A stretch of 64,000 nucleotides of DNA from Rhodococcus erythropolis NBRC 15567 (GCF_001552595.1 NZ_BCRM01000005.1:360935-424934); one strand, 5' to 3'. Shown: positions 33,302 through 44,163, counted from the stretch's first letter. Notes: a model not told the origin generated them from the sequence alone. Made by a program: numbers and translations.

Positions 33302-34048
33302 TCACAGCGCCTTTCCACTACCGAAAGCCGTGAGCCAGTCCACCGCCCCGGCTTCGGTGTCGAATGCCGGAGCGGTCGCCGGGATCGGTGGTCGTTCGAC
33401 GACGATCACCGGGATCGACAATTGCCTGGCGGCGGCGATCTTTGCGTACGTCTGCTCGCCGCCACTGTTCTTGGTGATCACGACGTCGACGCCGTGAGTT
33501 CTCATCAGATCGACTTCCGCTTCGACGTCGAATGGGCCACGTGCGAGCAGCAATTGCGAATGAGGCGGCAATGTCCCTGAAGGCGGATCGATGGAACGCA
33601 CGAGAAACGAGACGTTCTTCACGCGGTCGAACGCCGAAACTCCTTGCCTCCCGATCGTCAGAAAAGCGCGTGAGCCGATCGTCGGCACCAATTCTGCGGC
33701 GTGATCGAGATCGCGTACCGGAAGCCAGGTGTCGCCGGGTTGCTCGCGCCACGGGGGGCGTCGGTACATGGCGTACGGAACGGAATTTGCGCGGCACGCG
33801 TCGAATGCATTTTTGGTGATGCGAGCGGCAAACGGATGTGTGGCGTCCAGCACTGCACGAATATCGTTGGCCGACAACCACTCCGAGAGCCCGTCGGCTC
33901 CCCCGAACCCACCGATGCGCACTTCCCCCTCCGGCCATCGAGGATCACGAACCCGGCCGGCCAGCGATGTGACAACTTCGAGGTCGGCTGAATCGGCCAA
34001 CCGAGAAGCGATCACTCGACCTTCACCCGTGCCGCCGAGCAAGAGCAC
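33302..34048 (-). CDS. cobK: Precorrin-6A reductase CobK
   Basis: The protein has 248 residues from GTG 34048. The NADPH-binding loop LLLGGTGEGRVIASRL opens the protein, and DATHPFAARITKN and VVITKNSGGEQTYAKI are family signatures. CobK reduces precorrin-6A to precorrin-6B. It lies 23 nt after cobM on the same strand and closes the cobL-cobM-cobK group. Equivalent of Rv2070c. Confidence 0.95.
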   Translation of the reverse strand: MLLLGGTGEGRVIASRLADSADLEVVTSLAGRVRDPRWPEGEVRIGGFGGADGLSEWLSANDIRAVLDATHPFAARITKNAFDACRANSVPYAMYRRPPWREQPGDTWLPVRDLDHAAELVPTIGSRAFLTIGRQGVSAFDRVKNVSFLVRSIDPPSGTLPPHSQLLLARGPFDVEAEVDLMRTHGVDVVITKNSGGEQTYAKIAAARQLSIPVIVVERPPIPATAPAFDTEAGAVDWLTAFGSGKAL

Positions 34049-34071
34049 GCGACGACGAGTACCCGTCGGGG

Positions 34072-34821
34072 TCAGTGTGTGCTTCTCTCACGCACCGCCG
34101 AGTAGAGATAGCTGTCCGGGAATCCTTCAGCAGTCAACACTCGGCCCACGATCACAACGGCCGTCTTCGTGATGCCGGCTGCATGAACAAGTTCGACGAT
34201 CGTCTTCAAAGTGCCTCGAACAACGATCTCCTCGGGCCGCGAGGCGAAGGCGACGACCGCCACCGGGCAGTCCTCGCCGTAATTGTCGGCCAACTCGGAT
34301 GCGATCTGTTCGATGCGATGAGCGCCGAGGTGAACCACCATCGTTGCGCCGCTGCGGCCCAGGGACCGCAGATCCTCGCCCTCCGGCATTGCCGTCGACA
34401 AGGTGGAGACTCGGGTGAGAACAATGGTCTGCGAGACGCCTGGGACGGTCAGCTCACGCCTCAGCGCTGCGGCGGCCGCGGTAAATGCAGGAACACCGGG
34501 AATCATGTCGAAATCGACACCCGCGGCGTCCAGGCGACGAGCCTGCTCGGCTACCGCGCTGAAGATCGACGGATCACCGGAATGCAGACGCGCGACGTCC
34601 AGCCCGGCCGAATGCGCTTCGACAAGGATCGCGGTGATCTCGTCCAGGCTCAGGCGAGCAGTGTCCACGACCTGCGCCCCGACCGGGCACCACTCGAGCA
34701 ACTCCGCTGGGACAAGGCTGCCGGCGTACAAGCACACAGGGCTCGCAGCGATGATGCGTTGCGCGCGGACAGTGATCAGATCTGCCGCACCGGGACCCGC
34801 ACCGATGAAATGAACGGTCAT
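34072..34821 (-). CDS. cobM: Precorrin-4 C11-methyltransferase CobM
   Basis: The protein has 249 residues in one tetrapyrrole methylase domain. It begins [19 protein letters not shown] and contains RLHSGDPSIFSAVAEQ and IPGVPAFTAAAAALRRELT. CobM methylates C11 of precorrin-4 to give precorrin-5. ATG 34821 overlaps the cobL stop by 4 nt. The frame stays open upstream, but only as antisense of cobL. Equivalent of Rv2071c. Confidence 0.96.
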   Translation of the reverse strand: MTVHFIGAGPGAADLITVRAQRIIAASPVCLYAGSLVPAELLEWCPVGAQVVDTARLSLDEITAILVEAHSAGLDVARLHSGDPSIFSAVAEQARRLDAAGVDFDMIPGVPAFTAAAAALRRELTVPGVSQTIVLTRVSTLSTAMPEGEDLRSLGRSGATMVVHLGAHRIEQIASELADNYGEDCPVAVVAFASRPEEIVVRGTLKTIVELVHAAGITKTAVVIVGRVLTAEGFPDSYLYSAVRERSTH

Positions 34822-36101
34822 TGTGTGGATTCCTCCGGCGTATCTGTGCCTGCGCCTGCAGACGGCTGACTTTTTGTGACGGACCATTGGACCACCGGAA
34901 GTTGCGGTCGCCAAACGTTGAACGCGCCCAAAGGCTCGGCGCGCTGCACCTGAAAGCGTCGCAGCGTCCCACCCTGGCGACTCATCCAGCCGAGCAGCAA
35001 CGATTCGGACTCGGCGGTCACGGCGTTGGCAACCAGACGCCCGCCCACGCTCAACTGCTCCCAGCACGCTTCGAGCATTCCCGGTTGCGTGACGCCGCCG
35101 CCGACGAACACCGCATCGGGACGCCGAACCTCTTCCGCAAACGCCTCGGGCGCGGTCCCTTTCACTGCCAACGCAGGCACGCCGAGATTGAGTGCATTGG
35201 CACCGATCTGCGATACCCGGCTCGCCACTTTCTCGAATGCTGTTGCAGTGCAACGCGGGTGGGTTCTCATCCACTCGATGGCGACGGTGCCAGACCCTCC
35301 GCCGACGTCCCAGAGGTGTTCTCCCGGCGCCGGTGCGAGTGCACACAACGTCAATGCGCGGATCTCCTGCTTGGTCATCTGACCGTCGCCGACAAACGCA
35401 GCATCCGGTAGACCCGGGATTCGAGTCAGCCGCAACGGATGATCGACCGAGATGCACTCGACGGCCAGAATGTTCAACGCGTCCACGTCCTCGTCCGCGT
35501 GATCCCACTCGTCCGCCACCGTGACGGTCCGCGATTCCTCGGCCCCGCCCAGCTGGGCCAGCACAGTCAGAGTCGATCGTCCGAAGCCCGCGGCGGACAA
35601 CAGACGAGCCACCTCCCCCGGTGTCGAGCGCCCGTTGCTCAGAACCAACAGGCGCGCGCCATCGACCACTGCCGCCAAGACGGTCGCCGAGTCTCGGTTC
35701 ACCAGGCTCACGACGTCGACCTCGGCCGATGCCCATCCCATTCGCGCGCTCGCCAACGCCACCGACGACGGGTGGGAGATCACTCGCACGTTGTCCGCGC
35801 CGAGCAGCCGGACCAACGTGACGCCGAGGCCGTGGAACATCGGGTCGCCACTGGCGAGCACACATACTTTGCGGTCCGCGTTCTCGGCGAACATCGACGG
35901 CAACGCCGGAATCATCGGAGACGGCCAGGTGAGCCTGGTGGGCGCACGCCGTGCCCCGAGATGTGTCGCCGGGACCAAGTCCAACTGGCGCGGCGACCCC
36001 ATCAGGACCTCCGCACCGAGGATTGCGCCCTTTGCGCTCTCGGACAGCCCGTCCCAGCCATCGGCGCCGATGCCGACGATCACCACCGGGTGTGCGGTCA
36101 T
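34818..36101 (-). CDS. cobL: Bifunctional precorrin-6B methyltransferase/decarboxylase CobL
   Basis: The protein has 427 residues. The N-terminal domain (1 to about 215) is a tetrapyrrole methylase ([27 protein letters not shown]) for C5 and C15 methylation. The C-terminal domain (about 235-427) is a Rossmann methyltransferase-like decarboxylase, with the SAM loop [14 protein letters not shown] and [11 protein letters not shown] 36101 overlaps the SDR stop by 4 nt, so SDR-cobL-cobM-cobK forms an operon. Equivalent of Rv2072c. Confidence 0.95.
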   Translation of the reverse strand: MTAHPVVIVGIGADGWDGLSESAKGAILGAEVLMGSPRQLDLVPATHLGARRAPTRLTWPSPMIPALPSMFAENADRKVCVLASGDPMFHGLGVTLVRLLGADNVRVISHPSSVALASARMGWASAEVDVVSLVNRDSATVLAAVVDGARLLVLSNGRSTPGEVARLLSAAGFGRSTLTVLAQLGGAEESRTVTVADEWDHADEDVDALNILAVECISVDHPLRLTRIPGLPDAAFVGDGQMTKQEIRALTLCALAPAPGEHLWDVGGGSGTVAIEWMRTHPRCTATAFEKVASRVSQIGANALNLGVPALAVKGTAPEAFAEEVRRPDAVFVGGGVTQPGMLEACWEQLSVGGRLVANAVTAESESLLLGWMSRQGGTLRRFQVQRAEPLGAFNVWRPQLPVVQWSVTKSQPSAGAGTDTPEESTQ

Positions 36102-36859
36102 CGCGGCATCCGGCGCCAGATCGTCTGAGGCAGAAGCCGCATGACGAAGAACACCGGCTGCAAGATTCGCGGTACCCACACCCGCGTCGCCCCGGAGTTC
36201 AGTCCCCGTACGACGGCGTCGGCGACCTGCGACGGGGTGCTCGACATCGGGGCGGGCGACATCCCCTCCGTCATCTTCCCGATGACGAATCCCGGCCGTA
36301 CCAGCATCAACTGCACGCCCGAACCGTGCAGCGCGTCGCCCAGACCGCTGGCAAAACCTTCCAAGCCGGCCTTTGCGCTCCCGTAGACGTAGTTGGCGCG
36401 GCGAACCCGAACGCCGGCGACGGACGAGAACACCACGATCTTTCCGGTTCCCTGTCGGCGCATGATCTCCGCGAGGTGGGTGAGGATGCTGATCTGAGCC
36501 ACGTAGTCGGTGTGCACCACCGCGACCGCATGCGCCGCATCGGTTTCGGCACGCGCCTGATCGCCGAGAATTCCGAAGGCCAGCACTGCAACCGAAATCC
36601 GACCGTGCTCGGCGACTACGGCGTCCAGGAGGTCTCCGTGCGTGTCGACGGCGTCGGCGTCGAACTCGACGGTGGAGACGCCGACCGCTCCGGCATTCCT
36701 GAGCATCTGCTCCTGCTCCGACAGCTCGCCGCTGCGTCTGGCAGCCAGAACGATGTTGCGGCCCGGCGCGAGCCTGACCGCGATCTCGAGGCCGATCTCA
36801 CTTCGTCCGCCGAGGAGCAGTACCGTCTCGATGTCATTCACGTTCGCACCCGCAGTCAC
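36098..36859 (-). CDS. Short-chain dehydrogenase (DprE2-like)
   Basis: The protein has 253 residues from GTG 36859; GTG 36841 is possible. The cofactor loop is [14 protein letters not shown]. The catalytic S and YxxxK are seen in VVFSSVAG and YVYGSAKAG. The C-terminus is hydrophobic ([17 protein letters not shown]), suggesting membrane association. The sequence resembles DprE2, which reduces the keto intermediate in decaprenyl-phosphoarabinose synthesis. Its place beside cobL matches Rv2073c, a DprE2 paralogue of unknown role. A link to B12 synthesis is not evident. Confidence 0.85.
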   Translation of the reverse strand: MTAGANVNDIETVLLLGGRSEIGLEIAVRLAPGRNIVLAARRSGELSEQEQMLRNAGAVGVSTVEFDADAVDTHGDLLDAVVAEHGRISVAVLAFGILGDQARAETDAAHAVAVVHTDYVAQISILTHLAEIMRRQGTGKIVVFSSVAGVRVRRANYVYGSAKAGLEGFASGLGDALHGSGVQLMLVRPGFVIGKMTEGMSPAPMSSTPSQVADAVVRGLNSGATRVWVPRILQPVFFVMRLLPQTIWRRMPR

Positions 36860-36877
36860 CGCTCCAGTGTCCTGGAT

Positions 36878-36883
36878 TACCGT
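36878..36883 (+). promoter_or_regulatory. -10 box of the Rv2074-like gene
   Basis: TACCGT lies exactly 6 nt before ATG 36890. The divergent SDR start is only 30 bp away, so the two promoters overlap. Confidence 0.5.
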
Positions 36884-36889
36884 CGTGGC

Positions 36890-37315
36890 ATGACGCTCAC
36901 CCCCTCCACCACGCCATCGGCACAGCAGACTCTCACCGAAGACGGGCTGAAGTTCGTCGGTGAATACCACCTCGCGACGCTCACGACGTTGCGTCCGAAC
37001 GGCACCCCACACGTCGTGGCCGTCGGGTTCACCTGGGACCAGGAAGCCGGAAAGGCGCGCGTGATCACCAGCGGTGGTTCACAGAAGGCGATCAACGCAG
37101 CGCGTGGCGGATACGCCGCAGTCAGTTCGGTCGACGGTGGTCGCTGGCTCACGCTCGAAGGGCCGGCACGCGTGCTCGCCGACGAGGACTCCGTGGCCGA
37201 CGCCGTTCGGCGCTATGCCGAGCGGTACCGCCAGCCACGGGTCAACCCAGCGCGCGTGGTCATCGAAATCGACGTCACACGCATCCTCGGGTCCGCGGCG
37301 TTCAAGGAAAGCTGA
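36890..37315 (+). CDS. PPOX-fold protein, Rv2074 (F420-dependent biliverdin reductase) type
   Basis: The protein has 141 residues. A split-barrel fold is indicated by [20 protein letters not shown], then [19 protein letters not shown] and [17 protein letters not shown]. Its M. tuberculosis counterpart in the same place, Rv2074, reduces biliverdin with F420H2; the same activity here is likely but not shown. The stop is directly adjacent to that of pepE (bases 37315/37316), with no spacer. Confidence 0.85.
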   Translation: MTLTPSTTPSAQQTLTEDGLKFVGEYHLATLTTLRPNGTPHVVAVGFTWDQEAGKARVITSGGSQKAINAARGGYAAVSSVDGGRWLTLEGPARVLADEDSVADAVRRYAERYRQPRVNPARVVIEIDVTRILGSAAFKES

Positions 37316-38452
37316 TCAGCCGAGGACAGTCAGGCCGTGCGGACGGTTGTTGAACGACTCGCAACCGTCCGCGGTCACGACGACGATGTCCTCGATACGG
37401 GCACCCCAACTGCCGCGGAAGTAGATTCCCGGTTCGATGCTGAAGGCCATACCTTCGACGAGTTCGATGGTGTTGCCCTCGACGATGTACGGCTCCTCAT
37501 GCACGGACAGCCCGATACCGTGACCGGTGCGGTGAACGAAGACCTCCGCAAGACCTTGTGCGGCAAGCACTTCGCGGGCGGCAACGTCGACGGATTCTGC
37601 GGATACTCCTGGCCGCACCGAATCGACGGCAGCCTGCTGTGCCGCTTCGAGTACCGCGAACTGCGCTGATACCTCGGCGGACGGCTGTCCCATGCTGTAC
37701 GTGCGGGTGGAATCCGAGTTGTAGCCGGGCTCGACCGGTCCGCCGATGTCGATCACGACGACATCGCCGCTCTCGATCACCCGGTCCGAAACCTCGTGAT
37801 GCGGATCGGCGCCGTGCGGGCCTGATCCGACGATCACAAACGCGGCCTCGGTGTGCCCCTCTTCGAGAATCGCCTCCGAAATTGCCTCGCCCACTTCGGC
37901 TTCCGTACGGCCGACGATCAAGAACTCGGCCATGCGGGCGTGAACACGGTCGATCGCCGCACCGGCCCGTCGCAACGCCTCGATCTCGGCGTCGTCCTTG
38001 ACCATCCGCAATTCACGCAAGACGCCGGTAGCGAGGATCGGCAACGCGCCCAAGGTGTCTGCGAGCGGGATCAGGTGCAATGCAGGCATCGCATCCGTCA
38101 CCGCAACTTTGGCGCCGGTCGGGAGTTGCGCCGCCACAATCGCATACGGGTCGACACCGTCGACCCAGTCGAGCACGGTCAGCCCGAGATCGCCCACCGC
38201 CGATTCCTTCAACGACGCCAACTCCAAGCGAGGAAGCACGACAGACGCCTTCGCCGTGTCCGCAGCGATGACCAACGCGGTCAAGCGCTCGAAGGAGTCG
38301 GCCCGAGAACCCGTCAGGTACCGAAGATCCGGGCCTGGAGTCACCACCAGACCGTCGAGCCCTGCTGATCGAGCCAACTCCGCGGCGCGGGCGATACGTG
38401 CGCCGTAGACGGCGCTGGAGAATCGGGAATCCTGTTCGGCTGGAGACGTCAT
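37316..38452 (-). CDS. pepE: M24 metallopeptidase, Xaa-Pro dipeptidase type
   Basis: The protein has 378 residues. The creatinase-like N-terminal domain (1-150) is followed by the pita-bread catalytic domain. Metal ligands are visible in order: D in VVIDIGG, D in YNSDSTRT, H in HRTGHGIG, E in SIEPGIY and E in ARIEDIVVV. It cleaves dipeptides with C-terminal proline in the cytoplasm. TAACCT lies 7 nt before ATG 38452. Equivalent of Rv2089c. Confidence 0.92.
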   Translation of the reverse strand: MTSPAEQDSRFSSAVYGARIARAAELARSAGLDGLVVTPGPDLRYLTGSRADSFERLTALVIAADTAKASVVLPRLELASLKESAVGDLGLTVLDWVDGVDPYAIVAAQLPTGAKVAVTDAMPALHLIPLADTLGALPILATGVLRELRMVKDDAEIEALRRAGAAIDRVHARMAEFLIVGRTEAEVGEAISEAILEEGHTEAAFVIVGSGPHGADPHHEVSDRVIESGDVVVIDIGGPVEPGYNSDSTRTYSMGQPSAEVSAQFAVLEAAQQAAVDSVRPGVSAESVDVAAREVLAAQGLAEVFVHRTGHGIGLSVHEEPYIVEGNTIELVEGMAFSIEPGIYFRGSWGARIEDIVVVTADGCESFNNRPHGLTVLG

Positions 38453-38459
38453 GGCTTAC

Positions 38460-38465
38460 AGGTTA
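38460..38465 (-). promoter_or_regulatory. -10 box of pepE
   Basis: TAACCT lies 7 nt before ATG 38452, a leaderless arrangement. It sits in the 37-bp divergent gap before the exonuclease gene. Confidence 0.5.
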
Positions 38466-38489
38466 GTGCCGACTGGCAGGATGGTGACC

Positions 38490-39455
38490 ATGAGTGGGCC
38501 ATTGCTTCTCCTCGACGGTGCCAGCCTGTGGTTTCGTGCGTTCTACGCGCTGCCCGAGTCATTCGTCGACCCCGACGGAAGACCTGTCAACGCCGTGCGC
38601 GGTTTCACCGACATGGTGGCTTCCCTGATCACCAAACACCAGCCGAGTCGTCTCGCGGTGTGCCTGGACTTGGATTGGCGACCGCAGTTCCGCGTCGATG
38701 CAGTCCCGACGTACAAAGCGCATCGCGTCGAAGAAGGCTCTGACGGTTCGTCCGAAGAAGTTCCGGACACGTTGACGCCTCAGGTCGACATGATCATGGA
38801 CGTGCTCGCAGCAGCAGGAATCGCGACAGCGGGTGCCGTCGGACTCGAAGCCGACGACGTGCTGGGAACGCTCGCCGCCACCGAGCGCGAAGATCTCACC
38901 GTCGTCGTCAGTGGTGACCGAGACCTTTTGCAGGTCGTCACCGACGAGTACGTGCCCGTTCGTGTCCTCTACGTGGGCCGTGGCTTGTCCAAGGCCGAAC
39001 TCTTCGGACCGGTCGAGGTTGCCGAGAAGTACGGAGTACCCGGTGACCGTGCGGGCGAGGCATACGCCGAACTCGCGGTACTGCGCGGAGACGCCTCCGA
39101 CGGTCTACCCGGCATCAAGGGTGTCGGTGAGAAGACTGCGTCGACGCTGATGCTGCGCTACGGCTCGTTGGCCGGACTTCGCGCGGCCGCAGCTGATCCG
39201 GAATCCGACATGGCCAAGGGAATTCGCGCAAAACTCACCTCACCAGAGGCCATCGCTTACCTTGATGCTGCGTTGCCGGTAGTACGAGTGGTTCGCGACG
39301 CGGACGTTCAGTTCTCGAAGGACGACCAACTCCCGGCGGCCCCCGTCGATCCCGCACGCTTCGAGGAAGTGGCGGCCTCGCTGAACATCGAGCGTTCGGC
39401 CGGACGGCTTGCCGCCGCGCTCGAGGCTGCGGCGGCAGGCCGTTCCGACCAGTAG
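38490..39455 (+). CDS. 5'-3' exonuclease (PolA N-terminal domain-like)
   Basis: The protein has 321 residues; the start at ATG 38490 agrees with the mycobacterial homologue Rv2090. The FEN/5'-nuclease fold shows the metal-binding acidic residues: [14 protein letters not shown] at the start, [21 protein letters not shown] and [12 protein letters not shown]. The helix-hairpin-helix [17 protein letters not shown] follows. It lacks any polymerase domain, so it is a stand-alone flap or gap nuclease, probably for DNA repair or Okazaki processing. It ends 4 bp from a convergent gene. Confidence 0.93.
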   Translation: MSGPLLLLDGASLWFRAFYALPESFVDPDGRPVNAVRGFTDMVASLITKHQPSRLAVCLDLDWRPQFRVDAVPTYKAHRVEEGSDGSSEEVPDTLTPQVDMIMDVLAAAGIATAGAVGLEADDVLGTLAATEREDLTVVVSGDRDLLQVVTDEYVPVRVLYVGRGLSKAELFGPVEVAEKYGVPGDRAGEAYAELAVLRGDASDGLPGIKGVGEKTASTLMLRYGSLAGLRAAAADPESDMAKGIRAKLTSPEAIAYLDAALPVVRVVRDADVQFSKDDQLPAAPVDPARFEEVAASLNIERSAGRLAAALEAAAAGRSDQ

Positions 39456-39459
39456 AGCG

Positions 39460-40293
39460 TCAGCTCGGGCGGCTGACCTCGTACGTGCCGTTGTCGTCGA
39501 CAAACGTCACAGTCACGTTCGACTTCACACCCGCGATCGAAAGCGTGCAGGTGAACTTGTTGCCTGACTTGACTTCCTGGTCCGCGGGGCACTGAACGTT
39601 GCTCACGTTCTTTGCCCCGTAGGACTCGGTGACGATCTTCTCGACCCCGGCCTGAGCCGCGCTCTGATCGAGTGTGTTCTTGCCGAAGACACCGAACACC
39701 AGGGCCACCACGACAGCAGCAAGAACGACGAGAACACCGATCGCACCGAAGATCAAGGGCTTCTTCGACTTACCCGACTGGTTTCCGGGCGCACCGGGAC
39801 TCGGGAACGGCTGAGCCTGGTTCCACTGATTCTGCTGTCCCGGCGCTTGGCCGGGAGCGGCGGCGCCCCATGCCTGCTGAGGTGCGGCAGCAGGCGGCTG
39901 ACCCCAGGCCTGGGTTGCGTCAGGTGCCTGCTGTTGCCCCGGCTGACCCCACGGCTGAGCGGGAGGCTGCTGCTGGGGTTGTCCCCACGGCTGTTGCTGG
40001 CCGGGTTGTCCTTGTCCAGGTTGCTGCGGCTGACCGTACGCAGGCTGACCACCAGGCTGCCCGGGCTGGCCGTAGGCAGGTTGTCCCCACGGCTGTTGCT
40101 GGCCGGGTTGTTGACCGGGCTGCGGTGTTTGACCAGACTGACCCCACGGCTGCTGCTGGCCGGGCTGCTGACCAGGCTGCTGCTGACCGCCCGGCTGCTG
40201 AGGATTCTGCCCCCACTGCTGCTCGTTCGGCTGCTGCTGATCACCAGGACCCCATTGCCGATTCGGATCGTTCGGTCCGTAAGGCCCGCTCAT
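39460..40293 (-). CDS. Membrane-anchored DUF4333 protein with a Q/G/P-rich N-terminus
   Basis: The protein has 277 residues. Residues 1-175 are low-complexity, built on repeats of PGQQQPWGQ and PAYGQPGQPG, and predicted to be disordered in the cytoplasm. One membrane helix (about 183-205) follows KSKKP. The outside part of about 70 residues is the DUF4333 domain with two cysteines (VQCPADQEV and KFTCTLSI) likely forming a disulphide. Rv2091c occupies the same place. The function is unknown; such proteins may bind other envelope or division proteins through the Q/G-rich tail. Confidence 0.85.
   Translation of the reverse strand: MSGPYGPNDPNRQWGPGDQQQPNEQQWGQNPQQPGGQQQPGQQPGQQQPWGQSGQTPQPGQQPGQQQPWGQPAYGQPGQPGGQPAYGQPQQPGQGQPGQQQPWGQPQQQPPAQPWGQPGQQQAPDATQAWGQPPAAAPQQAWGAAAPGQAPGQQNQWNQAQPFPSPGAPGNQSGKSKKPLIFGAIGVLVVLAAVVVALVFGVFGKNTLDQSAAQAGVEKIVTESYGAKNVSNVQCPADQEVKSGNKFTCTLSIAGVKSNVTVTFVDDNGTYEVSRPS
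39880..40250 (-). repeat. Q/G/P-rich coding repeats
   Basis: Short imperfect repeats encode QQPWGQ-like units in the DUF4333 protein. The DNA is repetitive (CCACGGCTGTTGCTGG recurs) and may vary in length between strains. Confidence 0.75.
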
Positions 40294-40345
40294 GTTCGCC
40301 TCCCACTCGAAATACCAGTCTGCGAATCAAACCACATAGTTGCGG

Positions 40346-43057
40346 TCATGCTGCGTCGACAGCAACTACCCCGCGACGAATTGCAGCTACCGCCCGCGCC
40401 GCAGTCTTCGCGACGTCGGCATCCGTCGATGTCAGGCGGACCTGATCGAGCAGATCGATCACCTGACGACACCAACGTACAAAGTCACCCGCAGACAACG
40501 CACGGCCCTGCACTCCGGCCGCGATCAGTGCGTCGACAAGCGAGTTCTCACTCGCCCAGTGATAAACGGCGGTGACGAATCCGAGATCCGGTTCCCGCGT
40601 CGGCGGCAGCTTGTGACGAATCTCGTCCGACCGCAGTTCGCTCCACAATCGTTGAGTGTCGTTGAGGGCGTGACGAAGCGCCGCTGTCGGCACCCGATCA
40701 ACGGTGTCGCCGTCCCGACGTGATTCGTAGACCACCGAGGAGACGACGGCCGCCAACTCGGCCGGGCTGAGACCTGTCCACGCCCCGGTCCGCAGGCACT
40801 CGGCGACCAGAAGGTCGCTTTCCGAGTAGATGCGGCTGAGTCGTCGTCCGGATTCGGTGACTTCGGGCGCTGCTTCGGCAGTCATGTACTCACGCTCTTT
40901 GAGTAGCGCAATGATGCGGTCGAACGTCCGCGCCAACGAGTTGGTGGTGGCCGCTGCCTTTTCCCTCATCGACTGCGTTTCCCGGGCCAGTCGGTTGTAG
41001 CGCTCACCGATCCGGCTCAGATGTTCACGATCGGGCCAGCTGTGGCACGGATGCGAGCGAATAGCGCGTCGCAAAGTAGCGACCTCGGCGTCTTCGGACG
41101 CGCCCGCCTTGTGGCGCTTCTTCCGCCGGGGGGCACTGATCCCGGTACTACGCAATGCCGAGGCCAGATCGCGCCGGATCCTTGCGGTGTGGTGATCGAC
41201 ATGCTTGGGCAGGCGCATCTTTCCCAGAACGTCGGCTGCTTCCGGGAAATCACCCGAGGAGAGTCGGCCGGCCCACTGATCGGCAGTCAAAACCAGCGGA
41301 CGCGGGTCCTTCGGATCGTTGTCCGGGACGAGGACCACTGCCACCCCGGAATGACGACCGATGGGAATTGCGATCACGTCACCGCGGGCGAGTGCACGGA
41401 GGGACTCCACCGCATCTCCGCGTCGGTCTTCGCGGCCCTTACGTTCGAGCGCGCGCTCGCGCGCACTGAGCCGCTCACGCAACGACGCGTACTCGAAGTA
41501 TTCGCCGTCCGCACCGCCGAGTTTCTCCTGCAAACCCTTCAGCGCTTCTTCGTTCCGCTCGATGCCACGCACCAGGCCGACCACCGAGCGATCCGCTTGG
41601 AATTGTGCGAAGGAACGCTCGAGCAGCTTCCGTGAATCGGCCGCGCCCATGCGTTCGACGAGGTTGATCGACATGTTGTACGAGGGGCGGAACGAACTGC
41701 GGAGCGGGAACGTCCGGGTCGACGCCAAGCCGGCGACATCCGTGGGCTCGACCCCGGGCTGCCACAGGACCACAGCGTGCCCTTCGACGTCGATGCCGCG
41801 TCGGCCTGCCCGACCGGTCAGCTGCGTGTACTCCCCCGGTGTCAGTTCGGCATGCGATTCACCGTTGTACTTGACCAGACGTTCGAGGACCACCGTGCGT
41901 GCCGGCATGTTGATGCCGAGGGCCAGCGTCTCGGTCGCGAAGACCGCACGCACGAGACCCTTGACGAACAGTTCCTCGACTGTCTGGCGAAATGCCGGCA
42001 ACATGCCGGCATGGTGAGAGGCCAGTCCGCGTCGCAGTGCCTTGCACCAGTCCCGATATCCGAGAACTTCGAGATCCTCCTCGGGTAGTTCCCCGGTGTG
42101 TTTCTCGATGATGGTGTCGATCTCGCGAACCTGCTCCGGCGAAGTCAGATCCAGTCGGGACCGCAGGCACTGTGCAAGAGCCGCATCACAACCGGCGCGG
42201 CTGAAGATGAAGGTGATCGCCGGGAGCAGTCCGGACTGGTCCAGCTGCGCGATGACGTCGGGGCGTGGCAAGGGCCGGAAATCGTTGGAACTCTGGTAGC
42301 TGCCACGACGCCCGCGGCCACGCGGCTGCCAGCTCTCGACGCGTTCGAGAGCCTGACGCTGCTTGACGTGGCGAACCAGATCCTGATCGACGAGCACGGT
42401 CTTCGGCCCAGCCGCAGGATGACTGCGGCTGTCGAAGAGATCGAAGATCCGTCGACCGACCATGATGTGCTGCCACAGCGGGATCGGCCGCGTCTCGTCG
42501 ACGACCACGGTGGTGTCGCCGCGGACGGTTTCCATCCAGGAGCCGAATTCTTCGGCATTGCTCACGGTCGCCGACAAACTCACCAGCCGAACATCCTCGG
42601 ACAGGTGCAGGATCACTTCCTCCCACACCGCACCACGGAACCGGTCCGCCAGGTAGTGCACTTCGTCCATGACTACGTGCGAAAGCCCGCGCAGTGCCTC
42701 GGAATTTGCGTAGAGCATGTTCCGCAGGACTTCAGTGGTCATGACGACCACCGGTGCGTCGGAGTTGATACTCGAATCACCCGTCAGCAGGCCGACCTCG
42801 CTCGGGCCGTACCGCTCGACGAGTTCTGCGTACTTCTGATTACTCAACGCCTTGATCGGCGTCGTGTAGAAACACTTGCGGCCCGCCGCGAGAGCCAGGT
42901 GGACAGCGAACTCGCCGACCACGGTCTTGCCTGCACCGGTCGGCGCGCAGACAAGGACTCCGTGGCCCGCTTCGAGCGCAACGCATGCCTTCACCTGGAA
43001 TGGATCGAGTTCGAACTTCAGGCTGGACGCAAACGTGCTCAGTTCACTCTTGTTCAT
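40346..43057 (-). CDS. helY: DEVH-box RNA/DNA helicase HelY
   Basis: The protein has 903 residues of the Ski2/Mtr4-like family (equivalent of Rv2092c). The start at ATG 43057 has GAGG close upstream; GTG 43063 is the alternative. Helicase motifs include APTGAGKTVVGEF (Walker A, near residue 42), DEVH in VVMDEVHYLADR, SATVSN and QLTGRAGRRGIDVEG. The long C-terminal part (about 560-900) has the winged-helix and helical bundle typical of the family. Its cellular role in actinobacteria is not settled; RNA processing is likely. It lies 48 nt after tatC. Confidence 0.95.
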   Translation of the reverse strand: MNKSELSTFASSLKFELDPFQVKACVALEAGHGVLVCAPTGAGKTVVGEFAVHLALAAGRKCFYTTPIKALSNQKYAELVERYGPSEVGLLTGDSSINSDAPVVVMTTEVLRNMLYANSEALRGLSHVVMDEVHYLADRFRGAVWEEVILHLSEDVRLVSLSATVSNAEEFGSWMETVRGDTTVVVDETRPIPLWQHIMVGRRIFDLFDSRSHPAAGPKTVLVDQDLVRHVKQRQALERVESWQPRGRGRRGSYQSSNDFRPLPRPDVIAQLDQSGLLPAITFIFSRAGCDAALAQCLRSRLDLTSPEQVREIDTIIEKHTGELPEEDLEVLGYRDWCKALRRGLASHHAGMLPAFRQTVEELFVKGLVRAVFATETLALGINMPARTVVLERLVKYNGESHAELTPGEYTQLTGRAGRRGIDVEGHAVVLWQPGVEPTDVAGLASTRTFPLRSSFRPSYNMSINLVERMGAADSRKLLERSFAQFQADRSVVGLVRGIERNEEALKGLQEKLGGADGEYFEYASLRERLSARERALERKGREDRRGDAVESLRALARGDVIAIPIGRHSGVAVVLVPDNDPKDPRPLVLTADQWAGRLSSGDFPEAADVLGKMRLPKHVDHHTARIRRDLASALRSTGISAPRRKKRHKAGASEDAEVATLRRAIRSHPCHSWPDREHLSRIGERYNRLARETQSMREKAAATTNSLARTFDRIIALLKEREYMTAEAAPEVTESGRRLSRIYSESDLLVAECLRTGAWTGLSPAELAAVVSSVVYESRRDGDTVDRVPTAALRHALNDTQRLWSELRSDEIRHKLPPTREPDLGFVTAVYHWASENSLVDALIAAGVQGRALSAGDFVRWCRQVIDLLDQVRLTSTDADVAKTAARAVAAIRRGVVAVDAA

Positions 43058-43105
43058 AACCACCTCGTCAGGGTTTCACACGCCGCCGACGTGGTGGCAC
43101 GGCGC

Positions 43106-44134
43106 TCAGAGGGTGTCAGTGAAATCCTGACCGGGCGCGTTGTCGCCGCCGGTGTCGGATTTCTCCGCAACCGGAGCCTTGGACTTGGACTTACGTCCGA
43201 ACAATCCACTCGATTCGGCCTTGGGTTTGGTCGGATTGTCGAAAGCCTCGTTCAGATCGGACGGAGACGAGATGGAGGAAGCTTCCTCGTCGGACAGTGC
43301 GCCCCAGTCTTCACCGGCTCGCTTGGCCTTACGTTTGTCGTTGAGGCGAGCGATCTGAACAGCGACCTCGAAGAGAAGCGTCAGGGCCAGCGCGAGCGCC
43401 AGCATCGAGAACGGATCCGAACCCGGCGTGGCGACTGCAGCAAATACGAAAAGCCCGAAGATCAATCCTCGACGCCAGGCCTTCAAACGCTCGTACGTCA
43501 GAATGCCGGCAAAGTTCAACACGACGACGAGCAGTGGAATTTCGAAGCTGACACCGAAGATGAGCAGCAGGTTGATGATGAAGCCGAAGTACTCCGAACC
43601 ACTGAGCGCGGTGATCTGGACGTTGTCACCGATGGTCAGGAGGAAGTGCAAAGCCTTCGCCACGACGAGGTACGCCAGGATCGCGCCGAGAATGAAGAGT
43701 GCGGCACCGGCGGTGACGAATCCGACCGCGTATCGACGTTCTTTGGCGTAGAGGCCCGGGGTGATGAATGCCCACAATTGGTAAAGCCACACCGGGCAGG
43801 CAAGAACGATGCCGGCGGTGAGCGCCACTTTGAATCGCAGCATGAACTGCTCGAACGGCCCGGTCGCCAGCAATCGGCACGCGTCGTCGGTGCTGAGGTT
43901 GGCGCGACTCTCGGACGGAAGCTCGCAGTACGGTCCACGAAGCAGATCGCCCAGACTCTCGAGACCGAGTATCGAGTGTGAGTACCAGAAGAAGCCGAAC
44001 GCCGTGGTGATGATCACGCCGAGGAATGCGAACAACAAACGAGTCCGCAATTCGTACAGGTGGTCGACCAACGACATGGTGCCGTCTGGGTTGACCTTCC
44101 GCTTGCGGTTACGCGGATCTAACGGAATACGCAC
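43106..44134 (-). CDS. tatC: Sec-independent translocase subunit TatC
   Basis: The protein has 342 residues from GTG 44134. There are six membrane helices, and the conserved segments [13 protein letters not shown] at the N-terminus and [19 protein letters not shown] form the twin-arginine signal binding site. A loop of about 40 residues with two cysteines lies after the first helix, as in other actinobacterial TatC. The C-terminal 75 residues are a charged tail. TatC would recognise Tat substrates such as the cholesterol oxidase at 16955. Equivalent of Rv2093c. Confidence 0.96.
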   Translation of the reverse strand: MRIPLDPRNRKRKVNPDGTMSLVDHLYELRTRLLFAFLGVIITTAFGFFWYSHSILGLESLGDLLRGPYCELPSESRANLSTDDACRLLATGPFEQFMLRFKVALTAGIVLACPVWLYQLWAFITPGLYAKERRYAVGFVTAGAALFILGAILAYLVVAKALHFLLTIGDNVQITALSGSEYFGFIINLLLIFGVSFEIPLLVVVLNFAGILTYERLKAWRRGLIFGLFVFAAVATPGSDPFSMLALALALTLLFEVAVQIARLNDKRKAKRAGEDWGALSDEEASSISSPSDLNEAFDNPTKPKAESSGLFGRKSKSKAPVAEKSDTGGDNAPGQDFTDTL

Positions 44135-44163
44135 TGTGCATCCTGGTCTTGGTCAGCAGACAA

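Noticed and set aside
35951..36889. N-terminal extension of the Rv2074-like frame
   Set aside because: The extra 313 codons are antisense to cobL and the SDR gene. The leaderless promoter and homologue length support ATG 36890.
39880..40250. Possible CRISPR-like array
   Set aside because: The repeats are short, imperfect and in frame, and they encode the Q/G/P-rich tail of a DUF4333 protein. There are no spacers and no cas genes.
42098..43981. 627-codon plus-strand frame spanning helY and tatC
   Set aside because: It crosses two convincing minus-strand genes and shows no protein family pattern.
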